Assembly (NCBI GenBank): GCA_903879915.1
Contig: CAIRNJ010000103.1
Span: 1 to 64,000 of the forward strand
Source: an uncultured Elusimicrobia bacterium
Lineage (GTDB): Bacteria; Elusimicrobiota; Elusimicrobia; Elusimicrobiales; UBA9959
Direction: 5' to 3'
DNA length: 64,000 nucleotides
The translations under genes were made by a program, and so were the position numbers. Each line of letters begins with the position of its first letter. Position 1 is the stretch's first letter. This document shows, one piece after another, positions 1-8,180 of the stretch. The notes below the pieces were generated by a model, which had not been told where the DNA came from, did not search any database, and was given only the letters and a program-made list of their open reading frames with translations.

Positions 1-55
1 ACGGCATACGAGATAGCAGGAAGTGACTGGAGTTCAGACGTGTGTCTTCCGATCT
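1..55. other. Illumina adapter contamination
   Basis: Bases 1-14 match the 3' part of the Illumina P7 primer (ACGGCATACGAGAT). Bases 15-22 (AGCAGGAA) sit where an 8-base index belongs. Bases 23-55 match the TruSeq read-2 adapter except for one missing C near base 45. This is library adapter left at the contig end, not genome. A reading frame that opens at base 23 is translated adapter and should be ignored. Confidence 0.97.
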
Positions 56-184
56 CCTGACGCCTTTTCCCCTGCCATAATAATAAGTGGCTCCCGCGGC
101 GCCAGCCTTCAGGGCGGCGTCCAGCACTTTCTCGCCGTCCTTGCGCTGCACTATTATCGTAAGAAGCTCTTTTTCAGTTTCCAT
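56..184 (-). CDS. P-II-like nitrogen regulator, N-terminal part (cut at contig end)
   Basis: An open frame starts at an ATG at 184 and runs into the adapter junction, giving 43 residues beginning METEKELLTIIVQRKDGEK. It contains AGAAGATYYYGRGKG, which resembles the N-terminal P-II segment in which a beta strand and helix are followed by a GATYYYGRG loop. P-II proteins are small trimeric sensors of 2-oxoglutarate and nucleotides that bind transporters and enzymes. A purine-rich stretch (GGGGAGG) precedes the start. The C-terminal two thirds, with the T-loop and nucleotide site, is missing, so the exact subfamily cannot be set. Confidence 0.6.
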
Positions 185-373
185 CCCGCCTCCCCGTTCC
201 CTGGAAAACTCTTTCACCGCTATGATATAAAAAAAGCCGCGGCGCCAGACAGGCCGCAGCCGCTTTCGCAGGACACCGCGGGCTTATGTTCGCTCGGATG
301 GGGCAAGGCAGGGCTGAGGCGGAGTTAAGGACGGGCCGGGCTTTAAAAATTTGAGCGCCGCCGGGGTTTTTGA

Positions 374-379
374 TATTAT
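374..379 (+). promoter_or_regulatory. Possible -10 element before the sugar kinase
   Basis: TATTAT lies about 50 bases before the pfkB-family start in an AT-rich patch (TTTTTGATATTATAAG) within GC-rich sequence. No clear -35 box was seen, so this is only a candidate. Confidence 0.3.
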
Positions 380-428
380 AAGCAGATAGGCGGGGCCGTG
401 GGAATTTCAGGGAGCTAAACGTTCAACC

Positions 429-1340
429 ATGAAAAACACAATCCTGGTGGTCGGTTCTGTTGCGCTGGATTCGGTGCGGACCATACACGGCAGTACCAGC
501 CGGGCGCTGGGCGGCTCGGCCGTGCATTTTTCGCTTTCAGCTTCTCAGTTCACTCCCGTGAAGATGGTGGGCGTGGTGGGCGAGGATTTCCCCGCCCCGT
601 TCCGCCGGTTCCTGACGCGCCGCAACATCTGCCTGGCGGGAATGCAGGTGCTGCCGGGCAAGACCTTCCACTGGAAGGGCAGGTACGACCGCGATTTCAA
701 GAACGCCATCACCATCGCCACCGAGCTTAACGTTTTCCAGCATTTTCAGCCCAAACTGAACGGGAGCCACAACGAATGCGGCGTGCTGTTCCTGGCCAAC
801 ATCGACCCCGACCTGCAGCGCGGGGTGCTGGCGCAGATGCCCAAGGCCAGGCTGGTGGCCTGCGACACGATGAATTACTGGATAACCCTTAAGAAAAAGT
901 CGCTGGTCGCCCTGCTGAAAAAAGTGGACCTCCTGTTCGTCAACGAGGAAGAGTCACGCCAGCTTACCGGGGAATACAATCTTATAAAGGCCGCCAGGCT
1001 GATAATGCGCATGGGGCCGCGCGCCATAGTGGTGAAGCGCGGCGACAGCGGCGCCATGCTGTTCTACGGCGGCGAGGTGTTCTCCATCCCGGCCCACCCG
1101 ATAGAGAAAGTTGTGGACCCCACCGGCGCGGGCGATACTTTCGCCGGCGGCTTCATGGGCTACCTGGCCGCCGCGCCGGACTGGAAGAATTTCAACGTTC
1201 TGAGGCGGGCCATGTCGTACGGCATAGTTATGTCCTCGTTCAGCGTGGAGGATTTCAGCGTGAAGCGCGTGGGCAGGCTTTCCAAACACGAGATCCGCGC
1301 CCGGTACAATAAATACGTGGGCGCGCTGGCTATAAAATAA
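429..1340 (+). CDS. PfkB-family carbohydrate (ribokinase-type) kinase
   Basis: A 303-residue cytoplasmic kinase of the PfkB/ribokinase fold, which phosphorylates a sugar, nucleoside or related alcohol with ATP. It opens with ILVVGSVALDSV, the usual first strand, then GGSAVHFS. Near residue 220-235 it has the PfkB signature DPTGAGDTFAGGFMG, in which the GAGD aspartate is the catalytic base and the glycines form the anion hole. Length is normal for the family. The middle section carries NEEESRQLTG, common in bacterial PfkB proteins. The substrate cannot be named from sequence. It heads a run of same-strand genes, with the next gene 23 bases downstream. Confidence 0.9.
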   Translation: MKNTILVVGSVALDSVRTIHGSTSRALGGSAVHFSLSASQFTPVKMVGVVGEDFPAPFRRFLTRRNICLAGMQVLPGKTFHWKGRYDRDFKNAITIATELNVFQHFQPKLNGSHNECGVLFLANIDPDLQRGVLAQMPKARLVACDTMNYWITLKKKSLVALLKKVDLLFVNEEESRQLTGEYNLIKAARLIMRMGPRAIVVKRGDSGAMLFYGGEVFSIPAHPIEKVVDPTGAGDTFAGGFMGYLAAAPDWKNFNVLRRAMSYGIVMSSFSVEDFSVKRVGRLSKHEIRARYNKYVGALAIK

Positions 1341-1363
1341 ACGGCACAGGCGGCACCATTCAT

Positions 1364-2218
1364 ATGGACGAAGAACATAAAAGAGCGGGCAGTAAATTCT
1401 GGATCTATTTTATCCCGGTCTGTATACTTGTGGCCATACCGCTGGTAAAATGGACCATGAAGCTTAACTCGGGGGATATGGCCCTTTCCAAGGAAGAGGC
1501 CAACGTTTTCAATACCGACGAAGGGGAGATAAAAAAACAGGCCAAAGTAAGCTCCGACCCCAACCTCAACGACCAGGCCCTTACGGTGCGCTACCGCATG
1601 GGCAAGCCCGGCGATTCCGACCGCGAGTACGCGGCCGCGCGGGCGGCCGCCGACGCGCGGGAAAAGGCCGCCGCGCGCGAGGCCGAGCAGCAGGCCCGGG
1701 AGGACGCTCAGCCCGCGCAGGCGGCCGTGCCGCCCGAAGCGGCTAAAAAGCAGGCGGGGCTTGGGGTGCAGAAAGGTTACCTTACCTATGCCGTGGGCAA
1801 AGCTATGGACAACCCCGGGGTAGTGAAGGCGCTGCTTAACAATAAATTCGTGATCAACGGCTTCATGTCGCGCGGCACCGTGAAAGCCGCCACCGGCAGC
1901 GCCCAGGGCCTGGCCAATTACCTGAAAAGCGGCGGGCCGGCCAATTTCCTCAACAACCCGGTGGTCAAGGCCGCCATGAGCAATCCCGCCATAGTGAGCG
2001 CCGTGGCCTCCAGCGGCCTGGTGGGCGCCATGCTGCAGACCCCGGCGGCGCAGGCGCTGATGAAGGACCCCGACGCCATAGCCGACCTGATCTCCTCCAA
2101 CCCGCAGCTGGTGGCCATGGCCATGTCCAACCCGGCCACTTTAACCACGCTGATGAACAACCCGTCGGTGGCGGGCGTGGTTGGCAAGTTCGACACCAGC
2201 AAAGTAAAAGCGCCCTGA
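1364..2218 (+). CDS. Membrane-anchored protein with Ala/Glu coil and NP-type helical repeats
   Basis: 284 residues, not matched to a named family. Residues about 12-34 form one hydrophobic segment (FWIYFIPVCILVAIPLV) after a charged N-terminus, which suggests a single-pass inner-membrane protein with the rest in the periplasm. Residues about 85-130 are rich in Ala, Glu, Arg and Gln (ARAAADAREKAAAREAEQQA), a likely coiled coil or extended helix. The C-terminal third repeats short units built on NP, DP or TP followed by a small helix (NNPVVKAAMSNPAIVSAV, SSNPQLVAMAMSNPATL). The spacing resembles STI1-type asparagine-proline motifs, but that is only a resemblance. No clear ribosome site precedes the ATG, which lies 23 bases after the kinase gene. 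Confidence 0.75.
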   Translation: MDEEHKRAGSKFWIYFIPVCILVAIPLVKWTMKLNSGDMALSKEEANVFNTDEGEIKKQAKVSSDPNLNDQALTVRYRMGKPGDSDREYAAARAAADAREKAAAREAEQQAREDAQPAQAAVPPEAAKKQAGLGVQKGYLTYAVGKAMDNPGVVKALLNNKFVINGFMSRGTVKAATGSAQGLANYLKSGGPANFLNNPVVKAAMSNPAIVSAVASSGLVGAMLQTPAAQALMKDPDAIADLISSNPQLVAMAMSNPATLTTLMNNPSVAGVVGKFDTSKVKAP

Positions 2219-2245
2219 GCCCCGGCCGCGCGCCGCGGGCAGCCC

Positions 2246-3274
2246 ATGAACGAAACCGAAAAAAAGATAGCGGCCATGCCCAAGGCCGAGCTGCACCGGC
2301 ACATCGAGGGCTGCGTGCGCGTGGGCACCGTGCTCGACCTGGCCCGCAGGCACGGCCTGCCGCTGCCTACTTTCGACCCCGCCGGGCTGGACCGGCTGTA
2401 CAAACTGCGCGCGCCCGGCGCTACGCTGGCGGCGGTGCTTGGGATGTTCAAAATGGCGCAGGCTTCGTTCGTTTCCTACGGGGCGGTGGAGCGCATAACC
2501 TTCGAAGCCCTCGAGGACGCCTATAAAAAGGAGAACATCCGCCTGCTCGAGCTGCGCTACAGCCCGGACTTCATGCTTAAGGCCCGCGGGCTGGACTGGC
2601 AGAAAGCGCAGGACCTGATCAACGCCACCGTCCAGAAATTCGAGAAGAACAGCAATATGGTGGCCGGCGTGATAGTTATAGCCTCCCGCAGCCACGGCCT
2701 GGAGTCCGCCCTGAAGACCATCGATTTCGCGGTGAAGAACCGGCGCTCCGTGATAGGCTTCGACCTGGCCGACAGCGAGGCGGACTACCCGGCTTCTTTG
2801 TATAAGGAAGCGGTGAAGAAGCTGCACGCCGCCGGCATCCCGCTGACCGTCCATTCCGGTGAAGAGGGCCGCTATTCGCAGATAACCGAGGCCATAACGG
2901 CGCTGGCGCCGCGGCGCATCGGCCACGGCGTGAAGGCGGCCGAGGACCGCACCGGCAGGACCATGCGGCGCATAAAGAATTCCGATATTACCGTCGAAAC
3001 CAACCCCTGGAGCAATTACCTTACGCGCGCCGTGCCTTCGATAGCGGCGCACCCGCTGAAAAAATTCATAGCCGCCGGCCTGCGCTGCACCATAGGAGCC
3101 GACGACCCCGAGATCCTGGATACGCATCTGAACAAGGAATACGCGCTGGCCATGGGGGAAATGGGCCTTTCCCCGGCGGAGCTCCTGTATACGCTCAAAT
3201 GCGCCGCGGAAGGCTCCTTCCTGCCCGCCGATAAAAAGCAGCAGGCCGCCAAAGAGCTCGGCTTTAAGGCCTGA
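2246..3274 (+). CDS. Adenosine deaminase-family metal-dependent hydrolase
   Basis: A 342-residue cytoplasmic amidohydrolase-fold enzyme. The zinc ligand motif is KAELHRHIEG (His17 and His19; the family form is HxH). It also has TVHSGEE near residue 200, where the Glu is the catalytic acid and the His a ligand, RIGHG near 227, and GADDPE near 288, where the aspartates finish the metal site. These motifs in this order define the adenosine/AMP/adenine deaminase family, which hydrolyses the 6-amino group of purines. The usual CPxSN motif is TNPWSN here, a variation that may mean a substrate other than adenosine, for example adenine or 6-aminodeoxyfutalosine. It follows the preceding gene by 27 bases and ends before a terminator. 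Confidence 0.85.
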   Translation: MNETEKKIAAMPKAELHRHIEGCVRVGTVLDLARRHGLPLPTFDPAGLDRLYKLRAPGATLAAVLGMFKMAQASFVSYGAVERITFEALEDAYKKENIRLLELRYSPDFMLKARGLDWQKAQDLINATVQKFEKNSNMVAGVIVIASRSHGLESALKTIDFAVKNRRSVIGFDLADSEADYPASLYKEAVKKLHAAGIPLTVHSGEEGRYSQITEAITALAPRRIGHGVKAAEDRTGRTMRRIKNSDITVETNPWSNYLTRAVPSIAAHPLKKFIAAGLRCTIGADDPEILDTHLNKEYALAMGEMGLSPAELLYTLKCAAEGSFLPADKKQQAAKELGFKA

Positions 3275-3300
3275 CCCCCGGTTTTCCCCATGAATAAAGT

Positions 3301-3336
3301 CCCGGCCCGCCGCCTTGGCGCGGGGCGGGTTTTTGT
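3301..3336 (+). terminator. Rho-independent terminator after the deaminase gene
   Basis: A GC-rich hairpin (CCCGCC pairing with GGCGGG around GCCTTGGCGCG) is followed by GTTTTTGTTT. It lies between the deaminase stop and the next promoter. Confidence 0.65.
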
Positions 3337-3365
3337 TTGACATTGCTCAATACATGCGGTAGAAT
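3337..3365 (+). promoter_or_regulatory. Strong sigma70-type promoter for the C1A protease gene
   Basis: TTGACA at 3337-3342 and TAGAAT at 3360-3365 are separated by exactly 17 bp. This is a consensus -35, ideal spacer and near-consensus -10, about 50 bp upstream of the protease ATG. It differs clearly from the promoters of the exported island, which have no such -35. Confidence 0.85.
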
Positions 3366-3415
3366 CTCCCTTACCTAAGGAAAATAATTTCCCGGGAAGT
3401 TCAAGGAGATGACTA

Positions 3416-4411
3416 ATGAGGAAACAGAAAGGTTTAGCGTTAGCGGCGGCTTTCTTCGCCCTGTCGTTCGCGGCGCCGGCTTTCAGCCAGCAGGCGCTGT
3501 CCGGAGATGTTAAAGACCAGATAAAGACCGTCCAGGACGCCATCAAGAAGGCCGGCGCCAAATGGACCGCCGGCGAAACCTCGGTTTCGTCCGCGCGCGA
3601 GGACTGGAAATACCTGGTAGGCTTGAATTTCCAAACGGTGGACGCGGAGCCCATCGAGCTGGTGACCGCGGCCGAGCTGCCGCCCTCCATCGACTGGCGC
3701 GCCGCCAACGGCAACTATGTTACTGCGCCGCGCAACCAGAAAAAATGCGGCTCCTGCTGGGCGTTCGCCATGACCGCCGGCCTTGAGGCTTATACGCTGC
3801 TGAAACAGAACACGCCTGGCGTGGACCTTGACCTGTCCGAGCAGGTGATGGTGTCCTGCAGCGGGGCGGGTTCCTGCAACGGCGGCCAGCTTTCGGCGGG
3901 CTTCCTGCAGAAAACCGGGCTGCCCCCGGAAGCGGCCTATCCTTACACGGCTACCGACGGCACCTGCGCAACAGCCGCCGCCGGCTGGCAGGCCTCGGCC
4001 TATAAAATAGGCGCCTGGGGCTCGGTGTCCAAAAATCTGACGGCCATCAAGACCGCCCTGATAAAATACGGCCCGCTGCCCACCGCCATGATGGTCTACG
4101 AGGACTTCATGCACTACAAGACCGGCGTCTATTCCTATACCACCGGCAAAAAGCTGGGCGGCCACGCCATCCTGCTGGTGGGCTACAACGACGAGGGGCA
4201 GTATTTCATACTTAAGAACAGCTGGGATACCGGCTGGGGCGAGAACGGCTTCTTCCGCGTAGCCTATTCCGAAATGGGCACCGTGGTCAACTTCGGCCTG
4301 AGCACCATCGCCTACAGGGCTTCCAAGACCGAAGTTCCCGTGGGCGAAGCCGCGCTGGCCGGCTGGGCGAGGGTCTCGCCGCTGCTGGAAGGCGCCAACT
4401 CCTGGAAGTAA
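3416..4411 (+). CDS. Secreted papain-like (C1A) cysteine protease
   Basis: 331 residues. Residues 1-24 are a Sec signal peptide (KGLALAAAFFALSFAAPAFS, cleavage before QQ). A short helical pro-region of about 60 residues follows. The mature catalytic domain starts near PPSIDWRAANG and has the oxyanion Gln108, nucleophile Cys114 in CGSCWAF, His250 in GGHAILLVGY and Asn268 in LKNSWDTGWGENGFF, the full papain set. The enzyme should be exported and hydrolyse proteins outside the cytoplasm. A ribosome site AAGGAGA sits nine bases before the ATG. It stands alone between a consensus promoter and a strong terminator. It lacks the shared N-terminal segment found in the exported island. Confidence 0.93.
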   Translation: MRKQKGLALAAAFFALSFAAPAFSQQALSGDVKDQIKTVQDAIKKAGAKWTAGETSVSSAREDWKYLVGLNFQTVDAEPIELVTAAELPPSIDWRAANGNYVTAPRNQKKCGSCWAFAMTAGLEAYTLLKQNTPGVDLDLSEQVMVSCSGAGSCNGGQLSAGFLQKTGLPPEAAYPYTATDGTCATAAAGWQASAYKIGAWGSVSKNLTAIKTALIKYGPLPTAMMVYEDFMHYKTGVYSYTTGKKLGGHAILLVGYNDEGQYFILKNSWDTGWGENGFFRVAYSEMGTVVNFGLSTIAYRASKTEVPVGEAALAGWARVSPLLEGANSWK

Positions 4412-4429
4412 AAAGACCGGGATGTTAAA

Positions 4430-4466
4430 ACCGGCGTCCGCTAACGCGGGCGCCGGTTTTTTTTAT
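4430..4466 (+). terminator. Rho-independent terminator after the C1A protease gene
   Basis: ACCGGCGTCCGC pairs with GCGGGCGCCGGT around TAAC with one mismatch and is followed by a run of eight T. It insulates the gene from the converging gene that ends at 4495. Confidence 0.85.
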
Positions 4467-4494
4467 GGCGGATACTGCGGGACCTGCCGCCCGC

Positions 4495-5034
4495 CTACCT
4501 GTTGTCGGCCAGGAGCCTTCGGCAATCGCTCTCCGCGTCAGCGGCGGCTTGCTTTAAAGCGTTCACGTAAGTTTCCTCGCCTTTATCGGCCGTTGCCGCA
4601 GCCTGCGGGGCGCTTTCCTGGGCAGGGGCCAGCCTGATAACATAAAAAACCCCGCCCGCGGTTTCTTTCAAAAGACAGGAGAAAAGGATGGGGTTCCCCG
4701 CTGTTTTCAGCCTGCTTACTTCCCGGGCCAGCTCTTCCTTGGCCAGCTTTCTGTCATAAAAGATCCTGCTTATCACAACATCATCTTCGCCTTCGGCGTC
4801 CTTGATATAAGCGGCCCGCTCCGACGCTGTATGGTTTTCCGGGACAGCGGCGGCCGCGGCGGCTGCGAGCGGCTTAATGTCCGCAAGGGAGTTCCCGGCC
4901 GCCTGAGCGGCTGCTCCGGCATCGCTCACGGCGTCGCGCAGGTCGGCCGGGACGCGGTGCTTGCTGCTGTCCAGTCCCAAGAACACGGCCGCCGAGATCA
5001 AGGTCATCAGTAGTATGTCTTTCAGGTCTTTCAT
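4495..5034 (-). CDS. Exported or membrane-anchored hypothetical protein
   Basis: 179 residues, family not recognised. The N-terminus (MKDLKDILLMTLISAAVFLGL) is a membrane anchor or poor signal peptide. An Ala-rich stretch follows (residues about 38-68), then a mixed alpha/beta region with many charges (RKLAKEELAREVSRLKTAGN). The C-terminus is helical and acidic. GGAGG lies about 11 bases before the ATG. Its upstream region carries the island's shared promoter plan with the GGTAAA direct repeat, so it is probably co-regulated with the exported genes beyond 18 kb although it sits in the housekeeping part. Confidence 0.7.
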   Translation of the reverse strand: MKDLKDILLMTLISAAVFLGLDSSKHRVPADLRDAVSDAGAAAQAAGNSLADIKPLAAAAAAAVPENHTASERAAYIKDAEGEDDVVISRIFYDRKLAKEELAREVSRLKTAGNPILFSCLLKETAGGVFYVIRLAPAQESAPQAAATADKGEETYVNALKQAAADAESDCRRLLADNR

Positions 5035-5086
5035 AGTTCTTCTTTCCTCCGGAGAACTTTCGAATTCAGTTCAACGCTCTTGGTAT

Positions 5087-5186
5087 AGTGTAGCTGCTGC
5101 GGATATTTTAGCTAGTGCCTTTCAGGTGCGGAGGGCGCGTTATTCAGACTAGCCGGCCCTGGCACTGGTTTTACCGAACGTTTACC
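5087..5186 (-). promoter_or_regulatory. Island-type promoter with GGTAAA direct repeat (gene at 5034)
   Basis: Read on the minus strand, GGTAAA-cgttc-GGTAAA lies at 5186-5170 and a -10-like TACACT at 5092-5087, with 82 bp from the proximal GGTAAA to the base before the -10. AAGGCA occupies the place of the GGCCTC box. It is the same layout and distance as eight other promoters in the window. Confidence 0.7.
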
Positions 5187-5244
5187 GTTCCCGCGCGCGG
5201 CGCCGCCGCGGTGGCGCCGGAAGCCGGCCGGGATACATGCAAGT

Positions 5245-6462
5245 TTGATAAAATCAATTATGCTTAAACGCTGGCGCAACGCCGATCCCGCTTTCAAGGC
5301 TTTTCTGCTGGGCGTCTTTTTCCTGGGCATAAACTCGGGCATTATCTCCTCGGCCTTCAATAACTACCTCAACGACTCGTTCAGGATGTCCTCCAGCCAG
5401 CGCGGCTTCCTTGAATTCCCGCGCGAACTGCCCGGCTTCCTGCTTATCTTCATCACCGGCCTGCTGGCCGCGCTGCCGGTACGCCACTGGGCCGTTATAA
5501 CCAGCCTGCTCACCGCGGTGGGCGTGGCCGGGCTGGGCTTCCTGTCACCGTCTTATAATACGATGCTGATATGGATGCTGCTGTGGAGCACCGGCGGCCA
5601 CCTGTTCATGACGGTGGAAAGCGTGATGGGCCTGCGCTTCGCGAAAGAAGGCGGGCACGGGCGCAGGCTCGGCCAGATCAGCGGCATGACCAATTTTGCC
5701 GCCATAGCCGGGGCGGGGCTGGTGTGGGTGCTCGCCCGGGCGGCCGGCCCGAAGCTTTACCAGTGGGCTTTCCTGGCGGCGGCGCTGGCTTCGGTGGTTT
5801 CCGCTTTCCTGTTCGCGCGCATGAAAAAAAGCGCTGAGGACTCCGCTCCCGGCGGCCGGCGCTTCGTGTTCAGGTGGAAGTACAAGTGGTATTACCTGCT
5901 CAATATCCTGTTCGGCGCGCGCAAGCAGATCTTCCTTACTTTCGCGCCCTGGGTGCTGGTAACGGTCTACGGGGCGAACCCGGCCCTGATGGCCATGCTG
6001 TCCATGATCGCCTATTTCCTGGGCGTGGTGTTCAGGCAGGCTTTCGGCGCGCTGGTGGACCTGATAGGCGAGCGCAAGATGTTCATCGCCGACGCGCTGA
6101 TACTGCTGGTGATCTGCGGCGGTTTCGTGTTCTCCGCCTACAGGCCCTTTCTTTATTCACTGTTCATACTGGACAACCTGATGTTCGCCACGCGCATAGC
6201 GCGCACCACCTACCTGAACCGGATAGCCGAGCACAAGGCCGACCTTTCGCCCACGGTTTCGCTGGGCGTTACCATGGACCACGCGGTGTCGATGACCATC
6301 CCGGCGGCCGGCGGCCTGCTGTGGGCCGCCTATGGCTATAAATCGGTGTTCATCGCGGCCTCGCTGCTGTCAGTGGCCGGCTTCTTAGCCGCGCTGGCCG
6401 TGGACGACGGGCGCGGGCGGCCGGGCGCCGCGCCCGCGGCCCAGCCCGTAACTCCGGACTGA
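5245..6462 (+). CDS. Major facilitator superfamily transporter
   Basis: About 400 residues with some twelve hydrophobic helices (for example AFLLGVFFLGINSGIISSAF and FLLIFITGLLAALPV), split by a basic central loop near residue 190 (RMKKSAEDSAPGGRRFVFRWKYKW). This is typical of MFS secondary transporters in the inner membrane. The substrate is not predictable. A frame opens at a TTG at 5245, but the ATG at 5260 (MLKRWRNADPAFKAF) is the more likely start. Neither has a clear ribosome site, and the AT-rich TTGATAAAATC just before may be a -10, so the message could be nearly leaderless. Confidence 0.85.
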   Translation: MIKSIMLKRWRNADPAFKAFLLGVFFLGINSGIISSAFNNYLNDSFRMSSSQRGFLEFPRELPGFLLIFITGLLAALPVRHWAVITSLLTAVGVAGLGFLSPSYNTMLIWMLLWSTGGHLFMTVESVMGLRFAKEGGHGRRLGQISGMTNFAAIAGAGLVWVLARAAGPKLYQWAFLAAALASVVSAFLFARMKKSAEDSAPGGRRFVFRWKYKWYYLLNILFGARKQIFLTFAPWVLVTVYGANPALMAMLSMIAYFLGVVFRQAFGALVDLIGERKMFIADALILLVICGGFVFSAYRPFLYSLFILDNLMFATRIARTTYLNRIAEHKADLSPTVSLGVTMDHAVSMTIPAAGGLLWAAYGYKSVFIAASLLSVAGFLAALAVDDGRGRPGAAPAAQPVTPD

Positions 6463-6534
6463 ACCGGCCCCGGCGCGCTTCGCTCCGGGGCGCGTACCCT
6501 GACGGATAATATGCCATACTCTAGAGAGGGGTTA

Positions 6535-7728
6535 ATGGAGCGCCATCAGAACGCCGGAACGGCAGCCTGGCATATCAAGCGGGAAAATAAAATGAGCGAA
6601 GAAACAGCGGCGGGATCGCTGGAATACGCCGAAAGCATCATTGATACCGTGCGCGAGCCCCTGATCGTGCTGGACCAGGACCTGCGGGTGGTCTCGGCCA
6701 GCCGCTCCTTCTATGAATTTTTCCGGGTAAAGCCCGAAGAGACGGAGGGACAGCTTGTTTACGACCTGGGCAATAAACAGTGGGATATCCCGAAGCTCAG
6801 GGAACTGCTGGAAACCATCCTTCCGCAAAAGACGGCCTTTGATAATTACGAGGTAGAGCATGATTTTGCCGGTATCGGCCGCCGCATCATGCTGCTCAAC
6901 GCCCGGCAGATACATAGGGTGCTGGGAAAAGAGCGGATCATCCTTCTGGCCATAGAGGACGTCACCGGGCGCAGGCAGGCCGAGGCGGCGCTGCGGCTCA
7001 GTTCGCTGGAACTGCAGGAGAAGAACGCCGAGATAGAGCGCCTACTGTATACGGTCTTTCACGACCTGAAAAGCCCGGTAGTGACGGTCAAGACCTTCGC
7101 CGGGTACCTGGAAGAGGACATGGCTGCCGCAAAGGCCGAGCGGGCGGCCAAGGACATACTTTTTATCCGCGCCGCCGCCGACAAGATGGAGCACCTGCTC
7201 GACGACCTGGTGAAGCTTTCGCGGATCGGGCGCGTAGCCGAGCCGCCGGCGCGCGTCACGCTGGGGGAGCTGGCCGGCGAAGCGCTGTTCATGGTGGCCG
7301 GGAAACTGGCCGAGCGCGGCGTGCGGACGCAGGTGGCCGATGCTACGGTCGCGCTGTACGGCGACCGGCTCCGGCTGGCCGAGATCTGGCAGAACCTGGT
7401 GGAGAACGCCTGCAAGTACATGGGCGGGCAGAAAGAGCCGGGCATCTGGATCGGAACCGAAACGCGCGGGGGGGAACTGGTGTTTTTCGTGCGCGACAAC
7501 GGCATCGGCATCGAGCCGCGCTTTAACGAGATAATATTCGGTTTATTCGAGAAGCTCAACGCCAAAGCCGAAGGCACCGGCATCGGCCTGGCCATAGTCC
7601 AGCGGATCGTCGGGCTTTACGGGGGGCGTATCTGGGTGGAATCCGCGGGGCAGGGGCAGGGCTCGTGCTTTTGTTTCACGCTGCCCGGCGCGGCCGGGAA
7701 AGACCCGGTAGAGATGGAGAAACCATGA
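6535..7728 (+). CDS. Soluble PAS-domain sensor histidine kinase
   Basis: About 397 residues with no membrane segment, so a cytoplasmic sensor. A PAS domain spans residues about 25-145 (IIDTVREPLIVLDQDLRVVSAS). A short coil leads to a HisKA dimerisation helix with the phospho-acceptor in FHDLKSPVV. The ATPase domain has the N box NLVENACKYMG, G1 box DNGIGIEP, F box FGLFEKL and G2 box GTGIGLAIV. The HisKA/ATPase part resembles phytochrome-like kinases. ATG 6535 follows GAGAGGGG; starts at 6511 and 6592 are also possible. Its stop overlaps the start of the response regulator gene by ATGA, so the two are translationally coupled partners. Confidence 0.92.
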   Translation: MERHQNAGTAAWHIKRENKMSEETAAGSLEYAESIIDTVREPLIVLDQDLRVVSASRSFYEFFRVKPEETEGQLVYDLGNKQWDIPKLRELLETILPQKTAFDNYEVEHDFAGIGRRIMLLNARQIHRVLGKERIILLAIEDVTGRRQAEAALRLSSLELQEKNAEIERLLYTVFHDLKSPVVTVKTFAGYLEEDMAAAKAERAAKDILFIRAAADKMEHLLDDLVKLSRIGRVAEPPARVTLGELAGEALFMVAGKLAERGVRTQVADATVALYGDRLRLAEIWQNLVENACKYMGGQKEPGIWIGTETRGGELVFFVRDNGIGIEPRFNEIIFGLFEKLNAKAEGTGIGLAIVQRIVGLYGGRIWVESAGQGQGSCFCFTLPGAAGKDPVEMEKP

Positions 7729-8165
7729 AAGGCGAACCGATAGTTATTCTGCTGGTGGAAGACGATGACGGGCACGCTGAAATAGTGCGGCGGAACTTCG
7801 AAGTTTCCCTGCTGGCCAATACGCTGATACGCGTGGCTGACGGGCAGGCGGCATTGGATTATCTATACCGCAGGAATGAATTTCTCGACCCGGCCAGCTC
7901 GCCGCGGCCGGGCATCATCCTGCTGGACCTGCGCCTGCCGAAGGTGGACGGGCTGGCGGTGCTTAAGAACATAAAAGAGGACGCCGAGTTCAGCCTGATA
8001 CCGGTGGTTATCCTGACCACCTCCGAGGCGGAGCTGGACGTGGCCAAAGCTTATGAAAGCCACGCCAACAGCTACCTGGTAAAGCCGGTGGATTTTACGA
8101 AGTTCACCGAACTGCTGAAAACCTTCGGCTACTACTGGCTGGCGTGGAACCATAGCCCGCGGTAG
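7725..8165 (+). CDS. Single-domain response regulator (RcpA/Rcp1-like)
   Basis: 146 residues forming one receiver domain without an output domain. Acidic residues in LLVEDDDGHAE, phospho-acceptor Asp68 in ILLDLRLPKVDG, TTSEAE and Lys120 in YLVKPVDF are all present. The inserted YLYRRNEFLDPASSPRPG loop is typical of small regulators paired with phytochrome-like kinases. The ATG at 7725 overlaps the kinase stop, so the kinase is its likely phosphodonor. Output is probably through protein contact rather than DNA binding. Confidence 0.92.
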   Translation: MKGEPIVILLVEDDDGHAEIVRRNFEVSLLANTLIRVADGQAALDYLYRRNEFLDPASSPRPGIILLDLRLPKVDGLAVLKNIKEDAEFSLIPVVILTTSEAELDVAKAYESHANSYLVKPVDFTKFTELLKTFGYYWLAWNHSPR

Positions 8166-8180
8166 CGCCGGCCGGCGGCG

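Noticed and set aside
23..328. A 101-residue open frame at the left end
   Set aside because: Its first residues (MTGVQTCVFRS) are translated adapter, and the rest is antisense to the P-II-like fragment and the flank.
2141..3343. A 400-residue minus-strand frame over the deaminase gene
   Set aside because: The plus-strand protein has all deaminase motifs, whereas this frame is Gly/Arg/His-rich with no motif.
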